Assembly (NCBI GenBank): GCA_910577585.1
Contig: CAJTNN010000011.1
Coordinates: 10,626-74,625 of the forward strand
Reading direction: 5' to 3'
Source: an uncultured Muribaculaceae bacterium
GTDB lineage: Bacteria; Bacteroidota; Bacteroidia; Bacteroidales; Muribaculaceae
Length of the DNA: 64,000 nt
Positions 46,676 through 55,209 of this stretch are shown here, piece after piece. A program made the position numbers and the translations under genes. The notes under the pieces are model-generated. The model did not search any database. It was not told where the DNA came from and saw only the letters and a program-made list of their open reading frames with translations. Positions within the stretch are counted from its first letter, which is position 1; every line of letters starts with the position of its first letter.

Positions 46676-47587
46676 ATGAAACTCAATCTAATCCCCCGCC
46701 TCTGCGTGATGCTGCTGTGCCTCATGGGCATGGTGTCGGCTGCCAAGGCCGACGATGTGAAGACCGTAGAGGGTGAGTACACTTTTCTCGGCGGTGGACG
46801 CCACTCTCCCGCCGAGTGCAAGCGGCTGGCTGCCGAGGGTGCCCGAATTGAGGCACTGAAAAAGGAGTTCGGCGTCATCGTAGGCCAGAATGTAATGCAG
46901 ACCGAGCACATTGATGGCGATTCTGAATCGACTCATTTCCTCTCGCTATCTTTCTCTGAAGTGAAGGGTGAATGGCTCGGCGATATCGGTGAACCTGAAT
47001 ATGACATCAGTCTCGATGATGATGCCACGCTGGTGGTGAAGTGCAAGGTCAAGGGACGCGCGAAGGCCCTGAGCAACCGTGCCTCTGAGTTCGAGTCGCT
47101 CGTGCTGCGCAACGGCACTGACCAACGCAATGCCGACACCGATTTCCGCCATGGCGACCGGATGTATCTCTACTTCTCGGCGCCTGTCAACGGCTATCTG
47201 GCGGTATTCCTGGCTGATGAGGCCGACAATGTGTTTGCGATTCTTCCCTACGCCACAGGCGGAGTCAATGAGATTCGCACCAAGAAGGGCTACGACTACG
47301 TATTCTTCGACCCGCGCCGTGGCAATGACTTCGGCACAGTCGATGAACTCATAATGACCGCCCCTGAGGGTGAGGAATACAATAAGGTCTACGTGGTATT
47401 CTCGCCTGAACCCTTCTCGCCCCCGGCAGTGAAGTTTAAGTATGCAGGCGCACCTCCGTCGACCGATGCCGAGGAGTTCTCGAAATGGCTCGTCAAGGCT
47501 CGCCGCAACGACGACCGTATGGGAGTCAAGTCGATGAATCTGCGCATCTCCCCCTCAGGGAAGAAGACTGAGAAAATGAGATACTGA
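46676..47587 (+). CDS. Exported DUF4384-domain protein
   Basis: A 303-residue exported protein with signal peptide MKLNLIPRLCVMLLCLMGMVSAAKA. Residues about 30-120 form a domain like the LPP20/FlgT-type N-terminal module (SPAECKRLAAEGARIEALKKEFG). The C-terminal part (RMYLYFSAPVNGYLAVFLAD, VFAILPYATGG, YKV-type strand VYVVFSPEPF) fits DUF4384, a domain commonly encoded next to caspase genes. Its role in such cassettes is not known. Confidence 0.78.
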   Translation: MKLNLIPRLCVMLLCLMGMVSAAKADDVKTVEGEYTFLGGGRHSPAECKRLAAEGARIEALKKEFGVIVGQNVMQTEHIDGDSESTHFLSLSFSEVKGEWLGDIGEPEYDISLDDDATLVVKCKVKGRAKALSNRASEFESLVLRNGTDQRNADTDFRHGDRMYLYFSAPVNGYLAVFLADEADNVFAILPYATGGVNEIRTKKGYDYVFFDPRRGNDFGTVDELIMTAPEGEEYNKVYVVFSPEPFSPPAVKFKYAGAPPSTDAEEFSKWLVKARRNDDRMGVKSMNLRISPSGKKTEKMRY

Positions 47588-47609
47588 GGTTGGTGTGACT
47601 TTTTTACGG

Positions 47610-47627
47610 AAAAGTTTAAACAACTTC
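47610..47627. repeat. Solo copy of the MITE terminal-repeat core
   Basis: AAAAGTTTAAACAACTTC, 18 bp identical to the end of the 33454-33645 element; it is preceded by TTTTTTACGG, partially like the element interior. Confidence 0.6.
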
Positions 47628-47678
47628 TTTAGCAACCGTTATTCCGATAAACGTTTAACCACATAAAATCCTTACATT

Positions 47679-48305
47679 ATGAAAAAGATTATTATGATTC
47701 TGATGGCCTTCGTAATGATGGCCCCGGTGTATGCCGACACCGCCAAACAGCTCAACAAGGAGCTCGAGAAAGAGTACAAGAAGAAACTCAAACAATACAA
47801 GAAGGAGAAGTGGAATGTGGTGGGAAGCCGCACCATGGAGGTGAGCCTTCTGAAGCACTATGAGCTTCTCAACAACGACCAGGAGGATGCACGCGAAATC
47901 GTGGGCATGTCGCGCACCAAGACCAAGAACAATGGCTATCAGGCTGCATCCAACAATGCGATGATCTCGTATGCATCGCAGGCCGGTTCGGCTCTGAAGG
48001 GTCGTGCGATGACCGACATCTTTGCCGATGGCGCCAACACTGATGCTGAGTTCGACCACTTCTTTGCCGCTTACGAGCGTCTGGTGGAGAAGGAGATCCG
48101 CGGCGAGATGCAGGAGAGCTTCGCTCTGGTGAAGACTCTGCCCGACGGCACTTATGAGTTTGAGGTGTTCTACGTGGTGAGCGAGAGCAAGGCTGCCAAG
48201 GCACGCCAGCGTGCGCTCGAGGGTGCGCTGAAGGATAGCGAGGCTGCCCAGAAGTATGCTGAGAAGCTTGCCGGATTTGTCAATGAGGGCTTCAAGCAGA
48301 TGTAA
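47679..48305 (+). CDS. Exported helical protein of unknown function
   Basis: A 208-residue protein with signal peptide MKKIIMILMAFVMMAPVYA. The mature part is helical and charged (TAKQLNKELEKEYKKKLKQY), followed by a small alpha/beta region with FEVFYVVSESKAAKARQRALEGALKDSEAAQKYAEKLAGFV that resembles LPP20-type domains. It is the last gene of the caspase operon, followed by a strong terminator. Confidence 0.65.
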   Translation: MKKIIMILMAFVMMAPVYADTAKQLNKELEKEYKKKLKQYKKEKWNVVGSRTMEVSLLKHYELLNNDQEDAREIVGMSRTKTKNNGYQAASNNAMISYASQAGSALKGRAMTDIFADGANTDAEFDHFFAAYERLVEKEIRGEMQESFALVKTLPDGTYEFEVFYVVSESKAAKARQRALEGALKDSEAAQKYAEKLAGFVNEGFKQM

Positions 48306-48376
48306 TACTTCCTTAACTGGTGTAACTCGATATAAAGCTCTATACAGATATTAGCTCTATACAGATATTAATGCGG

Positions 48377-48420
48377 AATTGCCCGGTGCCCCTTTTGTTG
48401 GGCGCCGGGCAATTATTCTC
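48377..48420 (+). terminator. Terminator of the caspase operon
   Basis: Stem aattgcccggtgccc with its near-perfect complement, 8-nt loop, followed by ATTCTCTTTTTC. Confidence 0.88.
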
Positions 48421-48509
48421 TTTTTCCCGCTTTCTTTTTTGGGGAGGGAGATTTTTTACTATTCACTTCGTTCATAGCACAATGGGATATCGCGCTATTG
48501 ACTTGCGCA

Positions 48510-49919
48510 TTATCTTGCTATTATCTTGCGGGGGGCTTGGCCTTCGCGGCGCTCTATCAGCAGGGTGCCGGGGGCTACGCGCGCGGGATCGGCTTGGGTA
48601 CCGTCGGTGAGCCAATAGCTTGCTTCAGAGCAGCCGGATTTTATGGCGGCTATTGCGGTGGGAGCGCCGGTTGAGGCATAGGGGAGGGTGCGTATGGCGG
48701 TGCTGACTCCGTTCTTGGATAGTATCAGCTGCAGACGGTCGCCGCCGGTGAGGCGTATCCCTGTGGCATCGTCATAACGGGTGAAGCCTGCGGGAATGGC
48801 ATCTGAGGCAGCATCGGCTGTAACATCATCGGCGGTGGTCACTCTCCACCAAACCTCTACGCCATCGCGCAGTCCGGTGAGGCGGGCGTTATCCCAGCTC
48901 AGATCGGTCCCTTCAACCTCGGTGGGGATATATGCGAAATCTCCTGCCTCGGCACCATTGATGCAGAGGCCGCTGAAAGTGGGTTCGATTTCAAGCAGCA
49001 GTCCATCTTCCGGGTCGGGGACACAGCGGTCAACTCCGGCCAGGTTCGGGTCGGGCATGTGGTAGCATACTCTGTAGGCGCCCTCCTCAATATCAGCCGA
49101 AATGATTGCAAACTCACCTTCGGGCGCCTCGTTGGAGTAAGCCACAATTTCGCCGTCGGAGTTGAGAATTGAGCACTGAAGTCTGTCGGTGGCAGCCGGG
49201 TCGAGGGTGCCGATTTTCACAGCAGGGAATCTCAAGGTATCATTCTCGCCATAGACTCTGCGGCTCCGGTAGATATATCCTTCGGGGACCTCCGGCACAC
49301 CGCGCAGATATATCTTCATATCCCAGAATGATACGCGGCTACCCGCCGGAGTCTCGAAAAGAAGGCTCGTGGGATTGGGTGTACCCTCGGGGAAGTCGAC
49401 TCCGTAATAGTCGCGGGTATCATCATTAGGCAGCACGGCGCGCACACCGTTGACACTGAATTCTGGATTGGGGTTATAGAGCGGATTGAAGGCATTCACA
49501 CCATATATCTCCACTCGAGCCACATCCCATGGTGAGTTGCCATCGGCATCAAGTGCCAGATGCAGCTCCATGCGTCCCGCATCGTCGGCGTCGCCAAGTG
49601 TGAATGCCGGGGTGAGGGGAATCACGCAGTCGTTGGCCACATATTGAAAGATACAGTTGCGGAACTCTGCCTTGTCAAACATCGCCGAAGTTGGTTCGGC
49701 CCAAAGGTCGGATATATGGTGCACATCCTGTGGAGATTGTGTCCATGACCAATACATCAGCTCGGTGCCATTCTTCACGCCCGACTCATAGTTGGGTAGC
49801 AGCGACACATATTGTCTTGCTCCGGCATTCTGCCATGCAGCCAAGGCAATCAGTGCAGCTGCGCCGGCACTCAGCAGGCGATGAGTTCTCCATCGTGATA
49901 AGAAGTAAGTCTGCTTCAT
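48510..49919 (-). CDS. Secreted protein of unknown function with type IX-like tail
   Basis: A 469-residue exported protein; ATG at 49919 (MKQTYFLSRWRTHRLLSAG) preferred over an in-frame TTG. Signal peptide ends WQNAGARQ. The mature part has beta-sandwich modules with LHLALDADGNSPWDVARVEIYGVN and RLQCSILNSDGEIVAYSNEAPEG. The C-terminus ends YWLTDGTQADPARVAPGTLL followed by a short basic tail, resembling a divergent type IX sorting segment. No family is recognised. Monocistronic, with tandem repeats in its upstream region. Confidence 0.6.
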   Translation of the reverse strand: MKQTYFLSRWRTHRLLSAGAAALIALAAWQNAGARQYVSLLPNYESGVKNGTELMYWSWTQSPQDVHHISDLWAEPTSAMFDKAEFRNCIFQYVANDCVIPLTPAFTLGDADDAGRMELHLALDADGNSPWDVARVEIYGVNAFNPLYNPNPEFSVNGVRAVLPNDDTRDYYGVDFPEGTPNPTSLLFETPAGSRVSFWDMKIYLRGVPEVPEGYIYRSRRVYGENDTLRFPAVKIGTLDPAATDRLQCSILNSDGEIVAYSNEAPEGEFAIISADIEEGAYRVCYHMPDPNLAGVDRCVPDPEDGLLLEIEPTFSGLCINGAEAGDFAYIPTEVEGTDLSWDNARLTGLRDGVEVWWRVTTADDVTADAASDAIPAGFTRYDDATGIRLTGGDRLQLILSKNGVSTAIRTLPYASTGAPTAIAAIKSGCSEASYWLTDGTQADPARVAPGTLLIERREGQAPRKIIAR

Positions 49920-50270
49920 AAGCAACGTAAGGTTAAGTTTAGAAGTAAGTTTAAGATTGAAGTAAGTTTGAGATTGAAGTAAGTTTAAACAACTTCATTG
50001 TCAAGGTCAGTGCAGAATCCATCGAATGAGATGTATTCTACCGGCTTGACCATCAGCAGTGGCATAATCCCAATCAGAGATTAATAAAATCCAAATTTAG
50101 TGACATTTCTTAAACATGCCAAAATATGCCGCATTAAAGTCTGCCGGCATGTTGCATAACATATTTTTTACTTAAGTATTCGGCTTGTGCATATTTATAC
50201 TATTGATTATTTTTATACTATTGATAATTTTGGAATTGGCAGTAACTTTGCATTCTAAAATATCGTCTGT
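49920..50270. other. AT-rich divergent intergenic region with tandem repeats
   Basis: Three 17-bp tandem units of GAAGTAAGTTTAAGATT at 49942-49992 (last unit runs into the MITE terminal repeat at 49981-49997). A second short tandem (TTATACTATTGAT) lies at 50197-50231. TAACTTTG at 50243-50250 is a -7 box for the MATE gene. No protein gene is seen. Confidence 0.6.
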
Positions 50271-51614
50271 ATGGAAAGAGATAAACTTGATTTCAGAAAC
50301 GCCGGAATAAGACCGCTCTTCATGGCCATGTTTTTCCCGACTTTGGTAGGCATGTTCTTTAATTCGGTGTTAAACATATGCGACGGCATGTTTGTGGGCC
50401 ATGGGGTGGGCAGCAATGCTCTTGCTGCCATCAATATCGTTGCGCCTATATTTTTGATATGTACAGGGATAGGACTAATGTTCGGAATCGGGGCATCGGT
50501 AATCGGAGGTATACGTCTGGCCGAGGGGAATGTGAAGGCTGCAAGAATCATAATGACTCAGGCATATATTGCGGGCGGTGTGATATTCGGGGCTGTGATA
50601 CTGTGTTCATTGCTGTTCACACGCCGACTGCTGTATCTGCTCGGTTGCAGCCCGCTTCTTGAAGAGCTGGCCACTGACTATCTGTTATGGTTGCTTCCGG
50701 GTCTGGTGTTCTTCTATCTGCAGTGCGCCGGAATGATGCTCATCCGTCTTGACGGTGCTCCACGTTATGCGATGAGTGTGCAGATTGTGGCGGCGGTCTT
50801 AAATATTTTCCTTGACTGGTATATGGTTTATCCTCTTGGATTGGGGATAAAGGGGGCATCTATGGCTACATCAATCTCCTGTATAGTAGCCGGAATTATG
50901 GTTGTGGCTTATTTCATTTTTTTCTCCGACAAGTTGAAGTTCTATCCCCTGCGGCTCACTGTGAAGTCTCTCAGACTATCTGTCAGAAACACCGGATACA
51001 TGGCGAAAATCGGCTTCGCCACTTTCATCGCCGAACTTGCAATGGGTGTGATGATGGTGACGGGTAATTACATGTTTTTATCATTTCTGGGTGAAGATGG
51101 TGTGGCTGCATTCAGTGTCGGGTGCTATCTGTTTCCGCTCATATTCTCCATAAGCAATGCTGTGGCGCAGGCTTCCCAGCCTATTATCAGTTACAATTAT
51201 GGAGCTGGTCTCACTGTGCGAGTGCGTCAGGCCTTGAATGTGGCATTGGTGACTGCAATCTTCTGCGGCATGGCAATATCTCTGGTGATGTGGAGCGGGT
51301 CAGGAATACTGACCGGTATATTCATCGATTCCTCAGAAGCTGCCTACAGGATTGCAAGAGAGGGATTGCCGCTGCTTGGGTTATGCGCATTGCCATTTGC
51401 ACTCAATATAACATTTATTGGATACTACCAGAGCTGTGAACGTGCTATGCGTTCCATAATATATATGCTGCTCAGGGGCATCATCCTGATGATACCGGGA
51501 TTCATCATACTGCCTCAATTAACAGGCGTCTCCGGCTTATGGTTGGCGATACCGGTATCTGAACTAATGACATTGGCAATAATCGCCATCTGCAAAGTCT
51601 CTTTCAAAAATTAG
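50271..51614 (+). CDS. MATE-family efflux transporter
   Basis: A 447-residue, 12-TM antiporter of the MATE family. The N-terminal half has FPTLVGMFFNSVLNICDGMFVGHGVGSNALAA (TM1/2) and GIGLMFGIGASVIGG; the C-terminal half repeats the fold with AELAMGVMMVTGNYMFLSFLG and ISYNYGA. It exports cationic drugs or metabolites with Na+/H+. Codon use is more A/T rich than the neighbouring core genes. The product is complete, and it marks the border of the AT-rich island. Confidence 0.93.
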   Translation: MERDKLDFRNAGIRPLFMAMFFPTLVGMFFNSVLNICDGMFVGHGVGSNALAAINIVAPIFLICTGIGLMFGIGASVIGGIRLAEGNVKAARIIMTQAYIAGGVIFGAVILCSLLFTRRLLYLLGCSPLLEELATDYLLWLLPGLVFFYLQCAGMMLIRLDGAPRYAMSVQIVAAVLNIFLDWYMVYPLGLGIKGASMATSISCIVAGIMVVAYFIFFSDKLKFYPLRLTVKSLRLSVRNTGYMAKIGFATFIAELAMGVMMVTGNYMFLSFLGEDGVAAFSVGCYLFPLIFSISNAVAQASQPIISYNYGAGLTVRVRQALNVALVTAIFCGMAISLVMWSGSGILTGIFIDSSEAAYRIAREGLPLLGLCALPFALNITFIGYYQSCERAMRSIIYMLLRGIILMIPGFIILPQLTGVSGLWLAIPVSELMTLAIIAICKVSFKN

Positions 51615-51632
51615 CGAAGTAGTTGCTAAGTA
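51613..51632 (+). repeat. Left boundary repeat of the ATPase cassette
   Basis: GCGAAGTAGTTGCTAAGTAG lies at the MATE stop. A related sequence occurs in inverted form at 53253-53271 and directly at 53221-53238. Confidence 0.5.
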
Positions 51633-51676
51633 GGGATATCCATAATCAATTGACTATTTAAACCCAAAAGACCTTC

Positions 51677-51760
51677 ATGGACTACATCAAACTCTCCTCC
51701 GAGGAGATAGCCGACGAATTGGTTAAATCGGCGAATACCTTAAATTTTTACACAATATGA
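51677..51760 (+). pseudogene. Possible gene remnant (27 codons)
   Basis: A short frame beginning MDYIKLSSEEIADELVKSAN and ending 7 residues later at TGA. It is protein-like but too short to be certain; probably the N-terminal stump of a deleted gene. Confidence 0.25.
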
Positions 51761-51900
51761 GCCAAATCGCCGCCCCAAAAAGATAGCAAGATGTGGTGAG
51801 TCGCTAAGGCCATTGTCAATAGTGTTATTCCTAAAAATCAGCATAAATGTCATTTTTTTGGAGTACGTATTTGGTTCGAAATAATGTTATTACTAATTTT

Positions 51901-51942
51901 GTATTCCTAAAAGATGGCATATATGCTGACTTTTGGGAATAC
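51901..51942. promoter_or_regulatory. 42-bp palindrome just upstream of the DUF4143 ATPase
   Basis: An inverted repeat with arms from GTATTCC to GGAATAC centred on GCATATATGC, with three mismatched pairs. A related half-site (ATTCCTAAAAATCAGCATA) lies at about 51824. It ends 5 bp before the ATPase ATG, so it is likely an operator or mRNA hairpin controlling it. Confidence 0.6.
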
Positions 51943-51946
51943 AACT

Positions 51947-53200
51947 ATGATTATAAAACGAGATTACTATCTTAATCAGCTGATTGACAGTAGGCATAAT
52001 GGGCTGATAAAAATAATTACCGGGCTACGCCGTTCTGGTAAATCATACCTATTGTTTAAATTGTTCGCTTCTTACTTGAAAGAGCAGGGAGTGGATGACA
52101 ACCACATTATTAAGATTGATTTGGAAGATAGGCGAAATATCTCCTTGCGTAATCCCGATGCGTTGCTTGCCCACATAGATTCTCTACTGAAAGACAGCAA
52201 TATGTACTACATTCTTCTCGATGAAGTTCAGCATGTCTCCGAATTTGAAGATGTGCTGAACAGTTATCTTAAGATTGACAACGCCGATATTTATGTAACT
52301 GGAAGCAATTCAAGATTTTTGTCTTCTGATATTATTACGGAATTTAGAGGGAGAGGAGATCAGATACATGTGTATCCCCTTTCTTTTGCAGAATTTATGT
52401 CTGTCGATGAGCGGCACCCACTTGAAGCATGGCAGGATTATTATACCTATGGTGGGCTACCGCACGTGATAACATTAGAAACGCCAAGGAAGAAAGAAGA
52501 CTATCTGAAACGACTGTATTCTACAGTGTATGTCAATGACATAGTAGAGAGATACAACATCCGGGGAGAGACTGAACTGAAAGAGCTGGTACAAGTAATT
52601 GCATCAGCCATTGGTTCACCCACGAATCCGAATAAGTTGGCTAATACATTCAAAAGTCTTAAGAATGTATCATTGACAAATAAGACGATAGATAATTATC
52701 TTGGCTATATGTCGGACTCATTTCTTATAGAGAAGGCAATACGGTATGACATTAAGGGCAAGAAGTATATCAACACGCTTGCTAAGTATTATTTTTCCGA
52801 TGTTGGTGTTCGCAATTCTATTCTTGGTTTCAGACAGCAGGAAGAAAATCATATTATGGAGAATATCATCTATAATGAACTAAAGGTACGTGGTTTCCAA
52901 GTTGATGTGGGTGTTGTGGAACATCGCACTACGGATAAAGAGGGCAAGGCTATCCGCAAACAATACGAGGTTGACTTCGTAGCGAACCAAGGTAGCCAAC
53001 GGTACTATATTCAGTCAGCATTTTTGATGCCTACAGATGCGAAGGAGCGTCAAGAATCGGCCTCCCTTTTGCACATAGCTGACTCTTTCAAAAAGATAAT
53101 CATTGTCAAAGATCATATCAAGCCCAAACGCAACGAGGACGGCATCGTTACAATAGGGCTGATGGATTTTTTGTTGAAACCTGAACTTATAAATTGGTAA
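51947..53200 (+). CDS. DUF4143-type AAA ATPase
   Basis: A 417-residue protein. The ATG at 51947 (MIIKRDYYLNQLIDSRHNGL) is preferred; an upstream ATG lies inside the palindrome. Walker A GLRRSGKSYLL near residue 26, Walker B YILLDEVQH at about 86, sensor VTGSNSRFL, then the DUF4143 C-terminal domain (YYTYGGLPHVI, TIDNYLGYMSDSFLI, KYYFSDVGVRN). The final part (KQYEVDFVANQGSQRYYIQ) is a nuclease-like strand-pair found in this family. These ATPases are common in Bacteroidetes accessory regions; their function is not established. Confidence 0.9.
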   Translation: MIIKRDYYLNQLIDSRHNGLIKIITGLRRSGKSYLLFKLFASYLKEQGVDDNHIIKIDLEDRRNISLRNPDALLAHIDSLLKDSNMYYILLDEVQHVSEFEDVLNSYLKIDNADIYVTGSNSRFLSSDIITEFRGRGDQIHVYPLSFAEFMSVDERHPLEAWQDYYTYGGLPHVITLETPRKKEDYLKRLYSTVYVNDIVERYNIRGETELKELVQVIASAIGSPTNPNKLANTFKSLKNVSLTNKTIDNYLGYMSDSFLIEKAIRYDIKGKKYINTLAKYYFSDVGVRNSILGFRQQEENHIMENIIYNELKVRGFQVDVGVVEHRTTDKEGKAIRKQYEVDFVANQGSQRYYIQSAFLMPTDAKERQESASLLHIADSFKKIIIVKDHIKPKRNEDGIVTIGLMDFLLKPELINW

Positions 53201-53220
53201 GTAGCTGGTCAATTTAAAAC

Positions 53221-53270
53221 GCTAAGTAGTTGCTAAGAATTTGTTCATTAATTCTTCGCAACTACTTAAC
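53221..53270. terminator. Hairpin after the ATPase gene
   Basis: About 20-bp stem (GCTAAGTAGTTGCTAAGAAT with its near complement), 7-nt loop. No typical T-run follows, so it may be a boundary repeat rather than a classic terminator. Confidence 0.6.
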
Positions 53271-53400
53271 AAAAAATGGCTTGCAAAACACGCGATTCGC
53301 AGTGAAGGCTCCGGGAAAGCCACCTCTCAAAATCCAACGGAACACTTCTCCTGTTGCTATGTCCCCCCCTGTTTCCTTCTCCATTAAAGAAAATTTTGCT

Positions 53401-53436
53401 TCTGCCGCATAGTGGCAAAAGATTGTGTTAACTTTG
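53401..53436 (+). promoter_or_regulatory. Operator/promoter module, copy 1
   Basis: TCTGCCGC, 3 nt, GTGGCA forms an inverted repeat, followed 12 nt later by TAACTTTG (-7) and CCGT. The same module occurs at 61972-62006. It lies upstream of the WYL regulator (53465). Confidence 0.6.
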
Positions 53437-53464
53437 CCGTCAGAAATCAAAAACAGACTGAAAT

Positions 53465-54385
53465 ATGGCTACATCGGTAAGGTTAATTCGCAGATATGTT
53501 TGGCTCGTGGATACGATTCGGCGTGCCGGACATATCTCGCTTGACGAAATCAATGGCCTATGGCTCAGGAATTATGCACTTAACCCCGGTCATGAGACAG
53601 AGATACCGGAGCGCACTTTCCATCGCCATCGTGAGGCCATAATCGACCTCTTTGGTGTTGAAATCGCCTGCGACAGGGCTACTAATACATATTATATTCA
53701 GGACATTTCATCGCTCGAACACCCATCATTCACAAGCTGGCTTTTCAATGGTCTCGCAATCGACAACCAGCTGATGAGCAACGAGAGTTTGAAGAACCGA
53801 ATTGTATATGAGGATACTCCCGGCGGGATGGAATTCATGCCGGTAATATTAGAGGCAATTTCAACCAATCGGGTATTGGCAATTACTTACAGAAGCTATA
53901 ATAAACCCAATAAGGACACCGAATGGGAAATAGAGCCGTATGGACTCAAGCAATACCGTCGCCGCTGGTATCTTATCGGCTGCAAAGTTGGCGAGGATTG
54001 TCACTTGACGTTTGCTCTTGACCGCATTGTGAGCATTACTATAACTGACAAGATTTTTGTGCCGGACAATGGCGAAGAGCTCAACGATTTTTTTTCGGAG
54101 GTGGTGGGGGTTTTTGTCGACCCCGATCTTGATGTTGAGGAGGTAATGGTCAGAGTATATGGCAGACAGCGTAATTATTTCGAAGGGACGCCGCTGCATC
54201 CTTCCCAGAAAATAATCGTGCGTAAGGCTGAATATACTGATTATGGTTTCATGTTGCGGCCTGAATATGAGTTTCAGCATGAGATACTGCGCCTTGGCCC
54301 GGATGCAGAGGTTTTGTCGCCTCAGTGGCTGCGCGATGATATGAAGTGGTATGCAGAAGAATCTCTAAAGCGTTACAGCAAGTAA
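53465..54385 (+). CDS. WYL-domain transcriptional regulator
   Basis: A 306-residue regulator. N-terminal winged helix about 1-75 (RRYVWLVDTIRRAGHISLDE, PERTFHRHREAIIDLFG), then the WYL domain at about 125-205 with the name-giving W168-Y169-L170 in RRRWYLIG, and a WCX-type C-terminal domain. WYL proteins sense nucleotides or nucleic acids and frequently control phage-defence islands. Its gene directly precedes a small membrane-protein gene and the dynamin operon. Preferred start ATG 53465. Confidence 0.9.
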   Translation: MATSVRLIRRYVWLVDTIRRAGHISLDEINGLWLRNYALNPGHETEIPERTFHRHREAIIDLFGVEIACDRATNTYYIQDISSLEHPSFTSWLFNGLAIDNQLMSNESLKNRIVYEDTPGGMEFMPVILEAISTNRVLAITYRSYNKPNKDTEWEIEPYGLKQYRRRWYLIGCKVGEDCHLTFALDRIVSITITDKIFVPDNGEELNDFFSEVVGVFVDPDLDVEEVMVRVYGRQRNYFEGTPLHPSQKIIVRKAEYTDYGFMLRPEYEFQHEILRLGPDAEVLSPQWLRDDMKWYAEESLKRYSK

Positions 54386-54567
54386 TGGAAATATTCAAAT
54401 CATTTTGGTTTCGGCTATTCATCTCTTTATTGGGAGGATTAGCTATTGAGTTGGCAATCTTGTTTACTATACCGCCGACTACAACTCCGGGCTATATTTT
54501 CAAAGACGTTCTATCTTTGATTATATGTGGTCTAATATACTTTAAAATACTAAAAAAGAGCGATTAA
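54385..54567 (+). CDS. Small two-TM membrane protein
   Basis: A 60-residue protein starting MEIFKSFWFRLFISLLGGLA. Its ATG overlaps the WYL stop (TAATG), which implies translational coupling. Two hydrophobic helices (about 8-27 and 35-55) and a basic end (KILKKSD). No family recognised. Its coupling to the WYL regulator suggests a membrane partner of that regulator or of the following operon. Confidence 0.6.
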   Translation: MEIFKSFWFRLFISLLGGLAIELAILFTIPPTTTPGYIFKDVLSLIICGLIYFKILKKSD

Positions 54568-54962
54568 TTGTATTTTATGTTGTCTAACATATCCGGGAGT
54601 GGGCGTCAGTCAGAAATAATGATTAACTTTGCATATTCAAATTCTGATGCAACTTGCAAGCTCAAGAGAGGGCTACAGCATCAGATAGATACCGCAAAGC
54701 ATTATTGCCGAGTCCCATTCAAGAAAATCCGGCCAGATTTTATCGAGGACGAAGCGACTGATGCTCACTCCTTTTATATATTGGTGCATCCTCATCATAT
54801 AGCGAATGGACGTGAGACTATCAGTCTACTTCCATTCGATAACGGGTTCCTTGGCCGGAATTGCCCAAGCCTCGCGCTGCGGCAAGCCCATTGAATGATG
54901 GACAGCAGACAATAGTCGAAGCGTCCTATTTTTTTCATAATCCAACCAAAAACCGATCAATC
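54568..54962. other. Region between the small membrane protein and the dynamin operon
   Basis: 395 bp. TAACTTTG at 54624-54631 is a plausible -7 box for the downstream operon (no clear -33). One frame (ATG 54577 to 54894) encodes a 105-residue sequence with FKKIRPDFIEDEATDAHSFY, of modest protein-like character; its start would precede the -7 box, so it is judged doubtful. Confidence 0.4.
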
Positions 54963-55184
54963 ATGTCACGAGTATTCAAAATAACACCCAAGCGCATCAA
55001 GCGCACCAACGGCACGGTCCTCACTCCTGAGATGGCCGTGACTGTAACCACTGCAATACATTGCACCAATCCTTTCTGCAACGGAGCCAAGGAAATCAAA
55101 GAGGCCTACCAACGACTCTATGCCTTTGACTACGCCAAAGCCTGTTGCAACCAAAACGATTTCGATTACTCTAAATTAGACTAA
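54963..55184 (+). CDS. DUF6140-like small protein
   Basis: A 73-residue protein starting MSRVFKITPKRIKRTNGTVL (ATG 54963; longer in-frame upstream codons are ignored because they give low-complexity sequence). Features TPEMAVTVTTAIHCTNPFCNGAKEIKEAYQRLY fit the small Bacteroidetes family DUF6140, which is often found beside other mobile or defence-type genes. It contains three Cys residues at CTNPFC and ACC. First gene of the six-gene operon that contains the two dynamin-like GTPases. Family call is tentative. Confidence 0.5.
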   Translation: MSRVFKITPKRIKRTNGTVLTPEMAVTVTTAIHCTNPFCNGAKEIKEAYQRLYAFDYAKACCNQNDFDYSKLD

Positions 55185-55209
55185 CCACCAACTTTAATTC
55201 AATCAAACT

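Noticed and set aside
54577..54894. 105-codon frame before the dynamin operon
   Set aside because: Somewhat protein-like, but overlaps the likely -7 box and has no supported start or homology; kept as part of the intergenic note.
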